Positions 53,920 to 63,007 of a stretch of 64,000 nt of DNA are shown piece by piece; within the stretch, counting starts at the first letter, position 1, and each line of letters begins with the position of its first letter. Both the position numbers and the translations under genes were made by a program. Location: the NCBI RefSeq assembly GCF_023650515.1, contig NZ_CP096016.1, positions 1,048,513-1,112,512 on the forward strand, given 5' to 3'. The notes beneath the pieces are model-generated. The model saw only the letters and a program-made list of their open reading frames with translations, made no database searches and was not told where the DNA came from. Origin of the DNA: Alkalimarinus coralli (GTDB taxonomy: Bacteria; Pseudomonadota; Gammaproteobacteria; Pseudomonadales; Oleiphilaceae).

Positions 53920-54623
53920 ATACGCAAATTCAAGCGACAATGGCGCCTTCTGTTTCCCATATATTTATCACCGTATTGAAAAGAGATTTGACTCTCTCTT
54001 ACCGTCGGCGGCAAGACCTTGTTAACCCCATGATTTTTTTTGTTATTGTGGTTAGCTTGTTTCCTCTTGGTGTCAGCCCTGAAAAGTCATTCTTGCAAGA
54101 AGCGGGGGCCGGGGTAGTTTGGGTTGCTGCGTTACTGGCGACACTGCTATCACTGGATAGCCTGTTTAGATCAGACTTTGAAGATGGCTCTTTAGAGCAG
54201 ATTATCCTGACACCTCAACCTTTGTTCATTATGGTATTGGCAAAAATATTTGCCCACTGGTTAGTTACGGGTGTTCCGCTGCTTATTTTATCGCCAATGT
54301 TAGGCGTTATGATGCATCTTGAATTTGAAACCATAAAAGTATTAATGCTGACATTGTTGCTGGGAACGCCGGTACTTAGTCTTGTTGGTGCTATTGGTGC
54401 CGCACTAACAGTTGGGTTAAGGGTTGGGGGTGTGTTAATTTCGCTGCTTATTCTGCCGCTATACATACCTGTGTTAATTTTTGGCACCGGGACAGTTCAG
54501 GCGGCGGCAAATATGTTGCCTATTGATGGGTATATTGCGCTGATGGGGGCGATTTTCGCGCTGTCATTAACGATGTCGCCAATAGCGACGGCTGCGGCAC
54601 TAAGAATTAGCCTGTCGAATTAA
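53916..54623 (+). CDS. ccmB: CcmB, heme exporter membrane subunit
   Basis: A 235-residue protein with six hydrophobic segments. Characteristic motifs are LSYRRRQDLVNPMIFFVIVV and LDSLFRSDFEDGSLEQIILTP near the N-terminus and LLILPLYIPVLIFGTG near the C-terminus. It partners CcmA in the inner membrane. Confidence 0.95.
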   Translation: MNTQIQATMAPSVSHIFITVLKRDLTLSYRRRQDLVNPMIFFVIVVSLFPLGVSPEKSFLQEAGAGVVWVAALLATLLSLDSLFRSDFEDGSLEQIILTPQPLFIMVLAKIFAHWLVTGVPLLILSPMLGVMMHLEFETIKVLMLTLLLGTPVLSLVGAIGAALTVGLRVGGVLISLLILPLYIPVLIFGTGTVQAAANMLPIDGYIALMGAIFALSLTMSPIATAAALRISLSN

Positions 54624-54694
54624 TTGATACAGATGTTGTGCCCGGTTATTCGGCAATAGATACGATTTTTAATTTAAAGTACGAGAAATAATAG

Positions 54695-55441
54695 ATGTGG
54701 ACTTTTTTTCACAAACTAGGCTCCCCTAAATGGTTTTATGATATTTCCGGTAAATGGCTGCCCTGGTTCGCTGTAGCGTCGGCCATTCTGCTTGTTGTCG
54801 GCAGTATATGGGCACTTGCCTTCGCACCAGCAGACTATCAACAAGGGAATAGCTTTCGGATTATTTATATCCATGTACCCTCGGCCATTCTTGCTCAGTC
54901 ATGCTTTATGATGATGGCCATTGCTGGTGCTATTGGTTTGATTTGGAAAATGAAACTTGCCGATATGTTCGTTAAAGCCGCAGCACCAATAGGAGCGTCT
55001 TTCACATTTATGGCGCTGCTAACAGGCGCTGTTTGGGGTAAGCCAACCTGGGGAACCTGGTGGGTGTGGGATGCACGACTCACATCAATGTTAATATTGC
55101 TGTTTTTATATTTTGGTATTATGGCACTGCAGTCTGCGATAGAAGACGCTGCTACAGCCGCTAAAGCGAGTGCCGTTCTGGCGCTGGTTGGTATGGTCAA
55201 TATTCCGATAATCAAGTATTCAGTAGAGTGGTGGAACACGCTCCACCAGCCAGCCACGTTCAAGTTGACTGAAAAGCCAGCAATGCCAGCTGAAATGTGG
55301 ATTCCTCTATTAGTGATGATGATTGGTTTTTATTGTTTTTTCGCAACGGTCATTTTGCTTCGCACCAGAAATGAGATTCTCGAGCGTGAGCGTCGAACGA
55401 ACTGGGTTAAGAAGTTGGTGTCTAAAGGAGCTGCTTTATGA
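54695..55441 (+). CDS. ccmC: CcmC, heme-handling protein
   Basis: A 248-residue membrane protein. The conserved tryptophan-rich periplasmic motif is [17 protein letters not shown], with flanking hydrophobic segments and conserved His residues ([20 protein letters not shown]). CcmC attaches heme to CcmE. It lies 71 bases after ccmB and overlaps ccmD by four bases (ATGA). Confidence 0.95.
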   Translation: MWTFFHKLGSPKWFYDISGKWLPWFAVASAILLVVGSIWALAFAPADYQQGNSFRIIYIHVPSAILAQSCFMMMAIAGAIGLIWKMKLADMFVKAAAPIGASFTFMALLTGAVWGKPTWGTWWVWDARLTSMLILLFLYFGIMALQSAIEDAATAAKASAVLALVGMVNIPIIKYSVEWWNTLHQPATFKLTEKPAMPAEMWIPLLVMMIGFYCFFATVILLRTRNEILERERRTNWVKKLVSKGAAL

Positions 55442-55617
55442 ACTTCGAAAATTTCTCTGATTTTTTGGCCATGGGGGGGCATGGACTATACGTCTGGCTA
55501 TCCTACGGCGTTGCGATGTTGATTTTTGTCGCCAATGTCATATTACCGATGAGAAAGAAAAAAGATATTGTTAAGAAACATGTGCAAAGGCTTAAGCGGG
55601 AGAAAGTGGCTCAATGA
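55438..55617 (+). CDS. ccmD: CcmD, small heme exporter protein
   Basis: A 59-residue protein. The start [20 protein letters not shown] matches the CcmD consensus. One transmembrane helix ([13 protein letters not shown]) is followed by a basic, coiled C-terminus ([18 protein letters not shown]). It helps release heme-loaded CcmE. ATG overlaps the ccmC stop and its own TGA overlaps the ccmE ATG, both as ATGA, so the three genes are translationally coupled. Confidence 0.93.
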   Translation: MNFENFSDFLAMGGHGLYVWLSYGVAMLIFVANVILPMRKKKDIVKKHVQRLKREKVAQ

Positions 55618-56090
55618 ACCCAAAACGTAAACAACGATTAATCTTGGTGCTGTTTCTAGTCTTTGGATTTGCTTCAGTTGTCGGTCTGGTTTTATTTGCT
55701 TTGCAAGAGAATATAAACCTTTTCTATAACCCCACACAGATTGCAAATGGCGAAGCCCCTGAAGGTGCTCGAATAAGAGCAGGCGGAATGGTTGTTGATG
55801 GAAGTATCAAGAGGGACGAGTCAAGCTTGCTGGTTAAGTTTGAGTTAACCGATTTTAATGCCAGCATTCCGGTTTCTTATACTGGCATTCTGCCAGACCT
55901 ATTTAGAGAGGGGCAGGGTATTGTTGCAATGGGAAATGTCGATGCAAATGGTATTTTCCAGGCTGATGAAGTTCTGGCAAAACATGATGAGAATTATATG
56001 CCGCCTGAAGTGCAGGATGCCTTGGATAAGTCAGGCAAAACGGCAGATGGACAAGATGTAAAATCGTACACTGAAAAACAGACTTATTAA
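55614..56090 (+). CDS. ccmE: CcmE, periplasmic heme chaperone
   Basis: A 158-residue membrane-tethered protein. An N-terminal signal-anchor (about 8-28) precedes an OB-fold domain. The covalent heme-binding His is in [14 protein letters not shown]. The motif [13 protein letters not shown] is typical. It carries heme from CcmC to CcmF/CcmH. Starts in the ccmD stop. Confidence 0.96.
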   Translation: MNPKRKQRLILVLFLVFGFASVVGLVLFALQENINLFYNPTQIANGEAPEGARIRAGGMVVDGSIKRDESSLLVKFELTDFNASIPVSYTGILPDLFREGQGIVAMGNVDANGIFQADEVLAKHDENYMPPEVQDALDKSGKTADGQDVKSYTEKQTY

Positions 56091-56157
56091 TGATTTAAAC
56101 AGTTGTCTTTCCCCGGTGATATTGAAGAAAGCACAACGCTAATAACAGGAAACACAT

Positions 56158-58182
56158 ATGTTACCCGAGCTAGGCCATTTTGCGTTAATACTCGCATTTG
56201 CCATTGCCATTATTCAGGCATTTGTTCCGCTTGTCGGCACCCTTACAAAAAGTGAGCTGTGGATGGGGTTTGCACGCCCCATGGCGACTGGTCAGTTTGT
56301 ATTCTTGATGCTTAGTTTTATATGTTTGGGCTATGCCTTTGTCACTGATGACTTTTCTGTGCAATATGTTGCAGCCCACTCAAACTCTCACCTACCTTAT
56401 TACTTTAAGCTGAGCGCGGTATGGGGAGGGCATGAAGGGTCACTACTTTTATGGGCCTTGATTCTGGCTGGCTGGAGCTTTGCCGTTGCAGTATTTAGTC
56501 GTGACCTGCCTCAGGATATGGTTGCACGGGTGCTCTCTATCATGGGGATGATCAGTGTTGGTTTCACGCTTTTTATCTTGGCGACGTCTAATCCATTTAA
56601 TCGTTACTTGCCCGAATTTCCTCAAGAGGGGGCAGATTTAAACCCGTTGCTACAGGATATCGGCTTAATTCTCCATCCGCCGATGCTGTATATGGGGTAT
56701 GTTGGATTCTCCGTTGCATTTGCGTTTGCATTAGCTGCATTAATGAGCGGCCGTCTTGATGCGGCTTGGGCGCGCTGGTCTCGCCCCTGGACAACGGTTG
56801 CCTGGGCGTTTTTAACGTTAGGTATTGCGCTTGGTAGCTGGTGGGCGTACTACGAACTTGGTTGGGGCGGCTGGTGGTTCTGGGATCCGGTTGAAAACGC
56901 TTCGTTTATGCCGTGGTTAGTGGGCACTGCGTTAATGCACTCATTAGCAGTTACCGAAAAACGTGGAGTGTTTAAGAGCTGGACTGTGCTGTTGGCAATT
57001 ATCGCGTTCTCATTGAGCCTTTTAGGTACATTTCTAGTCCGCTCAGGGGTTTTGACCTCCGTGCATGCTTTCGCCTCTGATCCAGCTCGCGGGGCATTTA
57101 TATTGGGGCTGCTTGCAGTGACACTGGTTGGTGCATTAACGCTGTATGCTGTCAGAGCGCCCGCAGTCAGCAGCAGGGCATCGCACACCTTGCTTTCAAG
57201 AGAAACATTCTTACTGTTGAACAATGTTTTCCTGATGGTTGCGACCGTTACCGTATTTCTGGGCACGTTGTATCCGCTGTTAATGGACTTTATTGGCGCT
57301 GGCAAACTGTCTGTTGGCGCGCCTTATTTTAATAAGCTCTTTGTTCCTATAGTGTCTGTTTTGGTCGCGGTTATGGGAGTCGGGATCGTCAGCCGCTGGA
57401 AGGATACCAAACTCGACCACTTGGTTAAGCAACTGTGGTTGGCCGCCATACTGAGCACTGGGTTGGCATTGTTATTTCCATTTATGTCAGCCTATATGTT
57501 TGCATCTACCGGTGAGTTTAACGCGTCCGTATTTCTTGGAATTTGGATAGCCTCTTGGTTAACAGCGGTAACGCTTAAAGATGTATGGAACAAGTCCTCA
57601 TCCAAACAAGGACGCATGAAAGGGTTGTCCAAGCTTGGGCGCTCATACACTGGCATGGTACTCGGTCATCTAGGGGTGGCTGCAAGTATTATCGGCATCT
57701 GTCTGGTATCAAACTATGAGGAAGAGAGAGACTTGAGGTTAGCTCCTGGCGACTCGGTAGTAGTGGCTGGGTATGAATTCAGGTTTGAGCAGCTTACCCA
57801 TAAAATCGGCCCAAATTATGAGGCAGACCAAGCAATCATTTCGGTATGGTCTGATGGTGACAGCATCGCAACGCTATCGCCTGAAAAGCGCGTGTATAAC
57901 GCTCAACGTAGTATGATGACAGAGGCAGCTATTGATCCTGGACTCTTTAGAGATCTGTACGTTGCCATGGGTGAGCCTCTGGATGGAGATGCTTGGGCCA
58001 TTCGGGTTCATTATAAGCCTTTCGTTCGCTGGATGTGGCTAGGTGCACTCATGATGGCGGCAGGGGGATTCATTGCTGTCAGTGACAGACGATATCGCAT
58101 ACGCAAGAAACAACCTGTAGCAGAAGCCGCACTTGCCGGGGGGATCAATAACAAGGTCGATGGCGATCCACGAACGGCATAG
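56158..58182 (+). CDS. ccmF: CcmF, cytochrome c heme lyase subunit
   Basis: A 674-residue polytopic membrane protein. It has the tryptophan-rich WWAYYELGWGGWWFWDPVENASF motif split around residue 230, with LRSGVLTSVHAF-type and SNPFNRY motifs close by. About 14 hydrophobic segments are expected. It ligates heme to apocytochrome with CcmH and CcmI. Usual length for the family. Confidence 0.96.
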   Translation: MLPELGHFALILAFAIAIIQAFVPLVGTLTKSELWMGFARPMATGQFVFLMLSFICLGYAFVTDDFSVQYVAAHSNSHLPYYFKLSAVWGGHEGSLLLWALILAGWSFAVAVFSRDLPQDMVARVLSIMGMISVGFTLFILATSNPFNRYLPEFPQEGADLNPLLQDIGLILHPPMLYMGYVGFSVAFAFALAALMSGRLDAAWARWSRPWTTVAWAFLTLGIALGSWWAYYELGWGGWWFWDPVENASFMPWLVGTALMHSLAVTEKRGVFKSWTVLLAIIAFSLSLLGTFLVRSGVLTSVHAFASDPARGAFILGLLAVTLVGALTLYAVRAPAVSSRASHTLLSRETFLLLNNVFLMVATVTVFLGTLYPLLMDFIGAGKLSVGAPYFNKLFVPIVSVLVAVMGVGIVSRWKDTKLDHLVKQLWLAAILSTGLALLFPFMSAYMFASTGEFNASVFLGIWIASWLTAVTLKDVWNKSSSKQGRMKGLSKLGRSYTGMVLGHLGVAASIIGICLVSNYEEERDLRLAPGDSVVVAGYEFRFEQLTHKIGPNYEADQAIISVWSDGDSIATLSPEKRVYNAQRSMMTEAAIDPGLFRDLYVAMGEPLDGDAWAIRVHYKPFVRWMWLGALMMAAGGFIAVSDRRYRIRKKQPVAEAALAGGINNKVDGDPRTA

Positions 58183-58232
58183 TAAAGAGCAAAAAGCCTC
58201 ATTAGAGAACTTTAAAAGGTATAGACACTAAT

Positions 58233-58769
58233 ATGAAACGAGCACTACTATTTCTTCCACTCGTTCTTGCGGCGATTATCGGTGTGATTTTGTTTTGGGG
58301 GTTGAGCAATGACCCGACCAAGCTTGAGTCCGCCAGAATAGATGATCCCTTACCATCTTTCACGCTACCCAGTCTTCAGGATCCTGGTAAATTTCTCTCT
58401 CAAGAAGACTTGAAGGGAAAGGTGTCCCTTCTTAACGTGTGGGCCACATGGTGTCCATCATGCCGAGTAGAGCACCCGTATCTGTTGAAAATTGCCAAGG
58501 AGTATGGGGTACCTGTAATAGGTTTGAATTACAAAGATGAAAGGGATGCAGCAAAAGCCTGGTTGATTAAGCTGGATGACCCTTATACGTTCAATATTTA
58601 TGATGAAAAGGGCAAGCTGGGTCTGGATCTTGGGGTATACGGTGCACCTGAAACATATATCGTTGATAGCCAGGGTATCGTGCGCTATCGGCACGTTGGG
58701 GTGGTTGACGATCAGGTGTGGAAAAAAATCCTTGAGCCGCGAGTTAAGCAGTACTCAAACGAAGGGTAA
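58233..58769 (+). CDS. ccmG: CcmG (DsbE), thiol-disulfide oxidoreductase
   Basis: A 178-residue membrane-anchored thioredoxin-fold protein. The N-terminal anchor is ALLFLPLVLAAIIGVILFWGL. The active site is WATWCPSCRVEHP (CPSC), and the cis-Pro loop is GVYGAPETYIVD. It reduces the CXXCH cysteines of apocytochrome c before heme attachment. Confidence 0.95.
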   Translation: MKRALLFLPLVLAAIIGVILFWGLSNDPTKLESARIDDPLPSFTLPSLQDPGKFLSQEDLKGKVSLLNVWATWCPSCRVEHPYLLKIAKEYGVPVIGLNYKDERDAAKAWLIKLDDPYTFNIYDEKGKLGLDLGVYGAPETYIVDSQGIVRYRHVGVVDDQVWKKILEPRVKQYSNEG

Positions 58770-58795
58770 TGGTTAAGTTGAAGAGAGCTAAATTT

Positions 58796-59266
58796 ATGAA
58801 AAAGCTTATATTGTCGCTGTGTCTGCTGCTATCAATGAGCGCTATAGCAGATGAAGGGGCTGATACGCTTGAATTCAAAAGTGATGAACAGCGTTCACAA
58901 TATCAGCGACTCACTGAAGAGCTGCGTTGCCCCAAGTGCCAAAACCAAAATATTGCCGACTCAAATGCACCGATTGCCAAAGACTTGCGTAACGAAGTTC
59001 ATCGTATGATCTTAGAGGGTGATAACGAAGAGCAGATTGTAGATTTTATGGTTGAGCGCTATGGCAACTTTGTTGTCTATAAACCCAAATTTGATACGAC
59101 CACTTATCTTCTTTGGTTAGGTCCTGCCTGTATAGCTATGCTCGGCCTTGTTATTGTTGTGATAAGTGCACGAAAAAAGCGTCGGGCGAGTGATACGGAA
59201 GGTTCAGCGCTTTCGCAGGAAGAAAAAAACCAGTTAAGTAATATATTGTCTGAAGACGAGAAGTAG
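58796..59266 (+). CDS. ccmH: CcmH, apocytochrome thiol reductase
   Basis: A 156-residue periplasmic protein anchored by a C-terminal transmembrane helix. The signal peptide is MKKLILSLCLLLSMSAIA. The redox motif is LRCPKCQNQNIADSNAPIA. ATG 58796 is chosen because it begins the signal peptide and GAAGAGAG precedes it; ATG 58769 would add nine charged residues. It is the short CcmH form with CcmI encoded separately. Confidence 0.95.
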   Translation: MKKLILSLCLLLSMSAIADEGADTLEFKSDEQRSQYQRLTEELRCPKCQNQNIADSNAPIAKDLRNEVHRMILEGDNEEQIVDFMVERYGNFVVYKPKFDTTTYLLWLGPACIAMLGLVIVVISARKKRRASDTEGSALSQEEKNQLSNILSEDEK

Positions 59267-59269
59267 TCA

Positions 59270-60610
59270 ATGAGTGATTTTTGGTTCGTGTCGGTTGTTT
59301 TGGTTGTTCTTACGTTTGGGTTTGTGTTGTACCCGGTGATTAAGGCTTATCGCAAGAAAGGCAGCAACAATGAGGATGCCGGGCTTGATAGGCGTTCACA
59401 AAACATTGCCTTTTTTAAGGATAGGTTAGAGGAAATCTCTGCGGAAAAACGGGCCGGCAATTTATCTGAGTCTCAATACCAGCAGCTTAAAGGCGAACTT
59501 GAAGCAGGACTTATTTCAGATGTCGATGGGCTAAGCCACGACGAGAATAGTCGCGCTAAAACGGTAACGATCACACCTGTTGTATGGGGCGTTACTGGTT
59601 TACTGCTGCTTTCTATTCCGATCGTGAGTTATGCGCTGTATGCTAAATGGGGTTCACTAGACGGGGTTGCTCAGTACCGGGAGTGGGGTAATTCAGTTCC
59701 TGCTGTTAGCGAGGGAATGCCGCAGAAAAACATCGAAGAGTTGCTCACAGCTTTAAGGGATAAACTTGAGGCAAACCCGGATAACCCCGACGGTTGGTTT
59801 ATGTTGGCACGTTCAAGCATGAATCTTGAAAAGTATGAGCAAGCATCATACGCGTTCATGCGAATGGCTGAATTGCTAGAAAAAGAGCAGCAAGACCCAT
59901 CTGCAATCTATGGTTTGGCGGCTCAAGCCAAATTTTTCGCTGAACAGGGACAGATGTCAGATCAAGTAAAAAGCATATTGGATAAGGCGTTTGCTATTAA
60001 CCCGGATGAAACAAATGGCTTGGGGTTATTGGGCATTGCAGCGTTTGAAAGTGGGCGCTATGAAGATGCAATAAAACACTGGGCGCGTATTCTTGAAGTT
60101 GAGCCAGATAACCCGAGTAGAGATGCTATTGTTGCCGGGATCAATAAAGCGCGCTCAGCAATGGGGCTTCCTGCCCAGCCTGATCGGTATCAGAGCCCAG
60201 AAAGCGAACAATTGCAGGGCCAGAAAAAAGCTACAGAGCAAAATAGTGGCGTTGAGGATGCGGGGGCGGTAGTTAACGTGTTGGTTGAGTTGGATTCTGG
60301 TTTCGCAGGGCAAGTTTCCCCTGACGATACGATTTTTATTTTTGCTAGAGCTGTCGATGGGCCTCCAATGCCACTTGCAGCAAGCCGCCAAACGGTTGCG
60401 GACTTACCGGTTCAGGTTAGCCTGAATGATGCGATGGCAATGGGGCCAATGGCTAAGCTCTCATCGGTAAAAGAAGTTAGCATTGTTGCAAGGGTCTCCA
60501 AGAGCGGGCAGCCCGGCGCTATGCCCGGAGATCTTCAGGGAATCGTGTCACCGGTGAAAGTGGGAGGCGGTGAAGTGGTTAAGATTCTTATTGATGAGAA
60601 AGTTAAGTAG
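59270..60610 (+). CDS. ccmI: CcmI (CycH), apocytochrome chaperone with TPR repeats
   Basis: A 446-residue protein. Two transmembrane segments (about 5-25 and 104-125) flank a cytoplasmic leucine-zipper-like loop (AFFKDRLEEISAEKRAGNLSESQYQQL split). The periplasmic part has TPR repeats (about 165-295; NPDNPDGWFMLARSSMNLEKY; YEDAIKHWARILEVEPDN) and a C-terminal beta domain. It holds apocytochrome c for the lyase. It starts three bases after the ccmH stop and ends the operon. Confidence 0.93.
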   Translation: MSDFWFVSVVLVVLTFGFVLYPVIKAYRKKGSNNEDAGLDRRSQNIAFFKDRLEEISAEKRAGNLSESQYQQLKGELEAGLISDVDGLSHDENSRAKTVTITPVVWGVTGLLLLSIPIVSYALYAKWGSLDGVAQYREWGNSVPAVSEGMPQKNIEELLTALRDKLEANPDNPDGWFMLARSSMNLEKYEQASYAFMRMAELLEKEQQDPSAIYGLAAQAKFFAEQGQMSDQVKSILDKAFAINPDETNGLGLLGIAAFESGRYEDAIKHWARILEVEPDNPSRDAIVAGINKARSAMGLPAQPDRYQSPESEQLQGQKKATEQNSGVEDAGAVVNVLVELDSGFAGQVSPDDTIFIFARAVDGPPMPLAASRQTVADLPVQVSLNDAMAMGPMAKLSSVKEVSIVARVSKSGQPGAMPGDLQGIVSPVKVGGGEVVKILIDEKVK

Positions 60611-60624
60611 CGGAGTTATGTTGG

Positions 60625-60651
60625 CGGTCACACAGATTAGTGTGACCGTTT
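60625..60651. terminator. hairpin between ccmI and yciK, probable terminator
   Basis: A perfect 9-bp stem CGGTCACAC/GTGTGACCG with a 6-nt loop lies 15 bases after the ccmI stop. Only three T follow, so termination may be Rho-assisted. It separates convergent operons. Confidence 0.55.
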
Positions 60652-60755
60652 GAACCCATTTATATTTATAGGTGGGGGCGAGGTTGTATAGACCGGAGAC
60701 ATAGGTTACACCCTATATGAGCTGGTTAATGTCCGAACTGCTGCGACAAATCCAT

Positions 60756-61505
60756 TTACTTCTTCTGAGCATCAAACGTCTGTCCGGTAACACCAACGCT
60801 GTCTTTCCCCATTAAATACAAATACGTGCTCATAATATCCTCGGGTAGAGGGTTATGAATAGGGTTCTCAGCTGGAAAAGCATGCGCCCTCATATTTGTG
60901 CGTGTCGCACCCGGGTTGATGCTGTTAACACGAATATCGTGATGTTCGTCATCAAGCTCGTCTGCAAGCACTTGCATCAGACCCTCGACTCCAAACTTGG
61001 ACACTGAGTATGCTCCCCAATAAGCCCTGCCTTTTCTTCCTACGCTGGAGGAGGTGAAAATAACCGAAGCATCATCAGATTCTCTAAGCAGAGAAATTAA
61101 TGCCTGAGTCATCATAAAAGGGGCATTCAGGTTCACTTGCATTAGCTTTAGCCATTCGTCTACATCGTATTGCTCAATGGGGGTAATACTGCCGAGCAGT
61201 GCGGCGTTATGCAGTATGCCGTCAAGGCGACCAAACTCTTTCTCAATGGTTGCAGCCATATCGTCATAATCTTTTGCGACTGCGCCCTCCAGATTCATAG
61301 GATAAATTGCTGCCTGCGGGTAACCCGCTGCTTCAATTTCATCATATACGTCTTCAAGCTTTTTTATCGTTCGGCCCAGAAGAATAACTGTTGCGCCATG
61401 AGCCGCGAAAGTTTTAGCTGCTGCCTGGCCGATGCCAGCTCCCGCGCCTGTTACCAGAATTACTTTCCCTTTTAAAAGGTCTTTTGGGGCTTTATAGTCT
61501 TGCAT
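60756..61505 (-). CDS. yciK: YciK-family short-chain dehydrogenase
   Basis: A 249-residue SDR enzyme. The nucleotide motif is VTGAGAGIGQAAA, with NAA (LHNAALLG), the catalytic Ser in FTSSSVG and YSVSK as the YxxxK motif. The family is annotated as an oxidoreductase of unknown substrate. It is the last gene of the minus-strand unit mtaD-ubiG-mupP-yciK, with 20 bases between it and mupP. Confidence 0.9.
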   Translation of the reverse strand: MQDYKAPKDLLKGKVILVTGAGAGIGQAAAKTFAAHGATVILLGRTIKKLEDVYDEIEAAGYPQAAIYPMNLEGAVAKDYDDMAATIEKEFGRLDGILHNAALLGSITPIEQYDVDEWLKLMQVNLNAPFMMTQALISLLRESDDASVIFTSSSVGRKGRAYWGAYSVSKFGVEGLMQVLADELDDEHHDIRVNSINPGATRTNMRAHAFPAENPIHNPLPEDIMSTYLYLMGKDSVGVTGQTFDAQKK

Positions 61506-61525
61506 AATTGTTTAACCTGTTATCG

Positions 61526-62200
61526 TTAGCTGATTGCTTCAAACCATGCAGAGAGTTCGTTCCCGTGATCGATAATGAGGTCTGCGTTCCAATCATCGAC
61601 TCGTTCAGGGGTATCGATGTATCCATAGCGAGCAGCGATAGTTGTCATTCCTGCTCGTCGTCCCGCCTCTATGTCGCGCTCATGATCACCTACATATAAG
61701 GATTTGTCGGGTGAACACTTGAGCTTTTCGCAAGCAAGAAACAATGGTTCTGGATGAGGTTTAGTGTTCTCTACATCATCAGGACAGATGGTTACACTGC
61801 AGCGCTGATCGAGATTTAGTTTTTCCAACAGGGGCAGGGTAAAGCGTGATGGCTTATTCGTTACAATGCCCCAAGGTATAGATTTTTCTTCCAGCTGTTT
61901 TAAAAATAGATCTATACCCGGAAAAAAGACAGTTTCGTCGGCTATCGAGCTTTCGTAAAGTGCCAGCAACTCGGTGTGCTTATCTGTAAACGCTTTGTCA
62001 TCCTGGTCGAGGTCGAAGGCTAGCTTAATTAACGCCCGAGCACCATTTGATACTGTCGCCCGAATCAAATCAGGCTCCAGAGTACTCATGTTGTGTCTTA
62101 GGCGTTGTTGGTTTACAACCCGGATAAAGTCGGGAGCGGTATCTAAGAGTGTCCCGTCCAGGTCAAACAAAACTGCTTGAGGAATGAAGTTTAGCGCCAC
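61526..62200 (-). CDS. mupP: HAD phosphatase, likely MupP (MurNAc-6-phosphate phosphatase)
   Basis: A 224-residue HAD-superfamily hydrolase. Motif I is LFDLDGTLLDTAPDF, motif II VTNKPSRFT and motif IV GDHERDIEAGRRAGM. Sequence alone would allow a phosphoglycolate phosphatase (Gph) call. The context between ubiG and yciK is that of Pseudomonas MupP, which dephosphorylates MurNAc-6-phosphate in the AmgK-MurU peptidoglycan recycling route. The function is inferred mainly from gene order. Confidence 0.78.
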   Translation of the reverse strand: MALNFIPQAVLFDLDGTLLDTAPDFIRVVNQQRLRHNMSTLEPDLIRATVSNGARALIKLAFDLDQDDKAFTDKHTELLALYESSIADETVFFPGIDLFLKQLEEKSIPWGIVTNKPSRFTLPLLEKLNLDQRCSVTICPDDVENTKPHPEPLFLACEKLKCSPDKSLYVGDHERDIEAGRRAGMTTIAARYGYIDTPERVDDWNADLIIDHGNELSAWFEAIS

Positions 62201-62234
62201 TGTTTCTACCTGTTATTCAGCGATGTATAAGGGG

Positions 62235-62948
62235 TTAACTCGGCTTTACCGCATACATTAAATAATTTACATCTACATCACGACCGAGTTTGTATCGCTT
62301 GGTTATCGGGTTATATGTCATCCCGGTGATGTCATTTAGCTCAAAGCCCGCATCTCGTACGAAGCCGGCCAACTCTGATGGACGGATAAACTTTTTAAAT
62401 TCGTGAGTGCCCTTAGGCAACATTTTTAGAATATGTTCCGCACCGACGATAGCAAATAGAAAGGACTTCGGGTTGCGGTTAAGCGTTGATAGAAAGAGTT
62501 TTCCACCGGGCTTTAGCAGCTGAAAACAGGCTTTGATAACAGATGCGGGTTCAGGAACATGTTCCAGCATTTCCAGGCAGCTGACGACATCGTATGTACC
62601 AGCTTCCTGGCTGGCAAGCTCTTCAACCGTGATCTGTCTGTAGTTTACACTGACCCCGGACTCAAGTCCGTGTAATCGAGCGACAGCCAAGGGGGCCTCC
62701 CCCATATCTATACCATCAACATGAGCGCCGCGTTGAGATAAGCCTTCTGACAAAATGCCTCCGCCACAGCCAACATCTAATACTTTTTTGCCGGGCAGGT
62801 TGGCGCGCTCATCAATATAGTTAACACGTAGTGGGTTGATATCGTGTAACGGCTTGAACTCACTTTCTCTATCCCACCAGCGGCTGGCTAACGCTTCAAA
62901 TTTTGCGATTTCGTTACTGTCTACGTTTCTGTATGCTGAGTTGCTCAT
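62235..62948 (-). CDS. ubiG: UbiG, ubiquinone O-methyltransferase
   Basis: A 237-residue SAM-dependent methyltransferase that performs both O-methylations in ubiquinone synthesis. The N-terminus has [23 protein letters not shown] split, the SAM motif is [19 protein letters not shown], and the family motifs EMLEHVPEP and [12 protein letters not shown] are present. It follows mtaD by 59 bases. Confidence 0.95.
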   Translation of the reverse strand: MSNSAYRNVDSNEIAKFEALASRWWDRESEFKPLHDINPLRVNYIDERANLPGKKVLDVGCGGGILSEGLSQRGAHVDGIDMGEAPLAVARLHGLESGVSVNYRQITVEELASQEAGTYDVVSCLEMLEHVPEPASVIKACFQLLKPGGKLFLSTLNRNPKSFLFAIVGAEHILKMLPKGTHEFKKFIRPSELAGFVRDAGFELNDITGMTYNPITKRYKLGRDVDVNYLMYAVKPS

Positions 62949-63007
62949 GGTGATCTAACCTTAATACGTGTTAATTTTTGCTGCGACTGTAATGCGATAT
63001 AGCTCGG

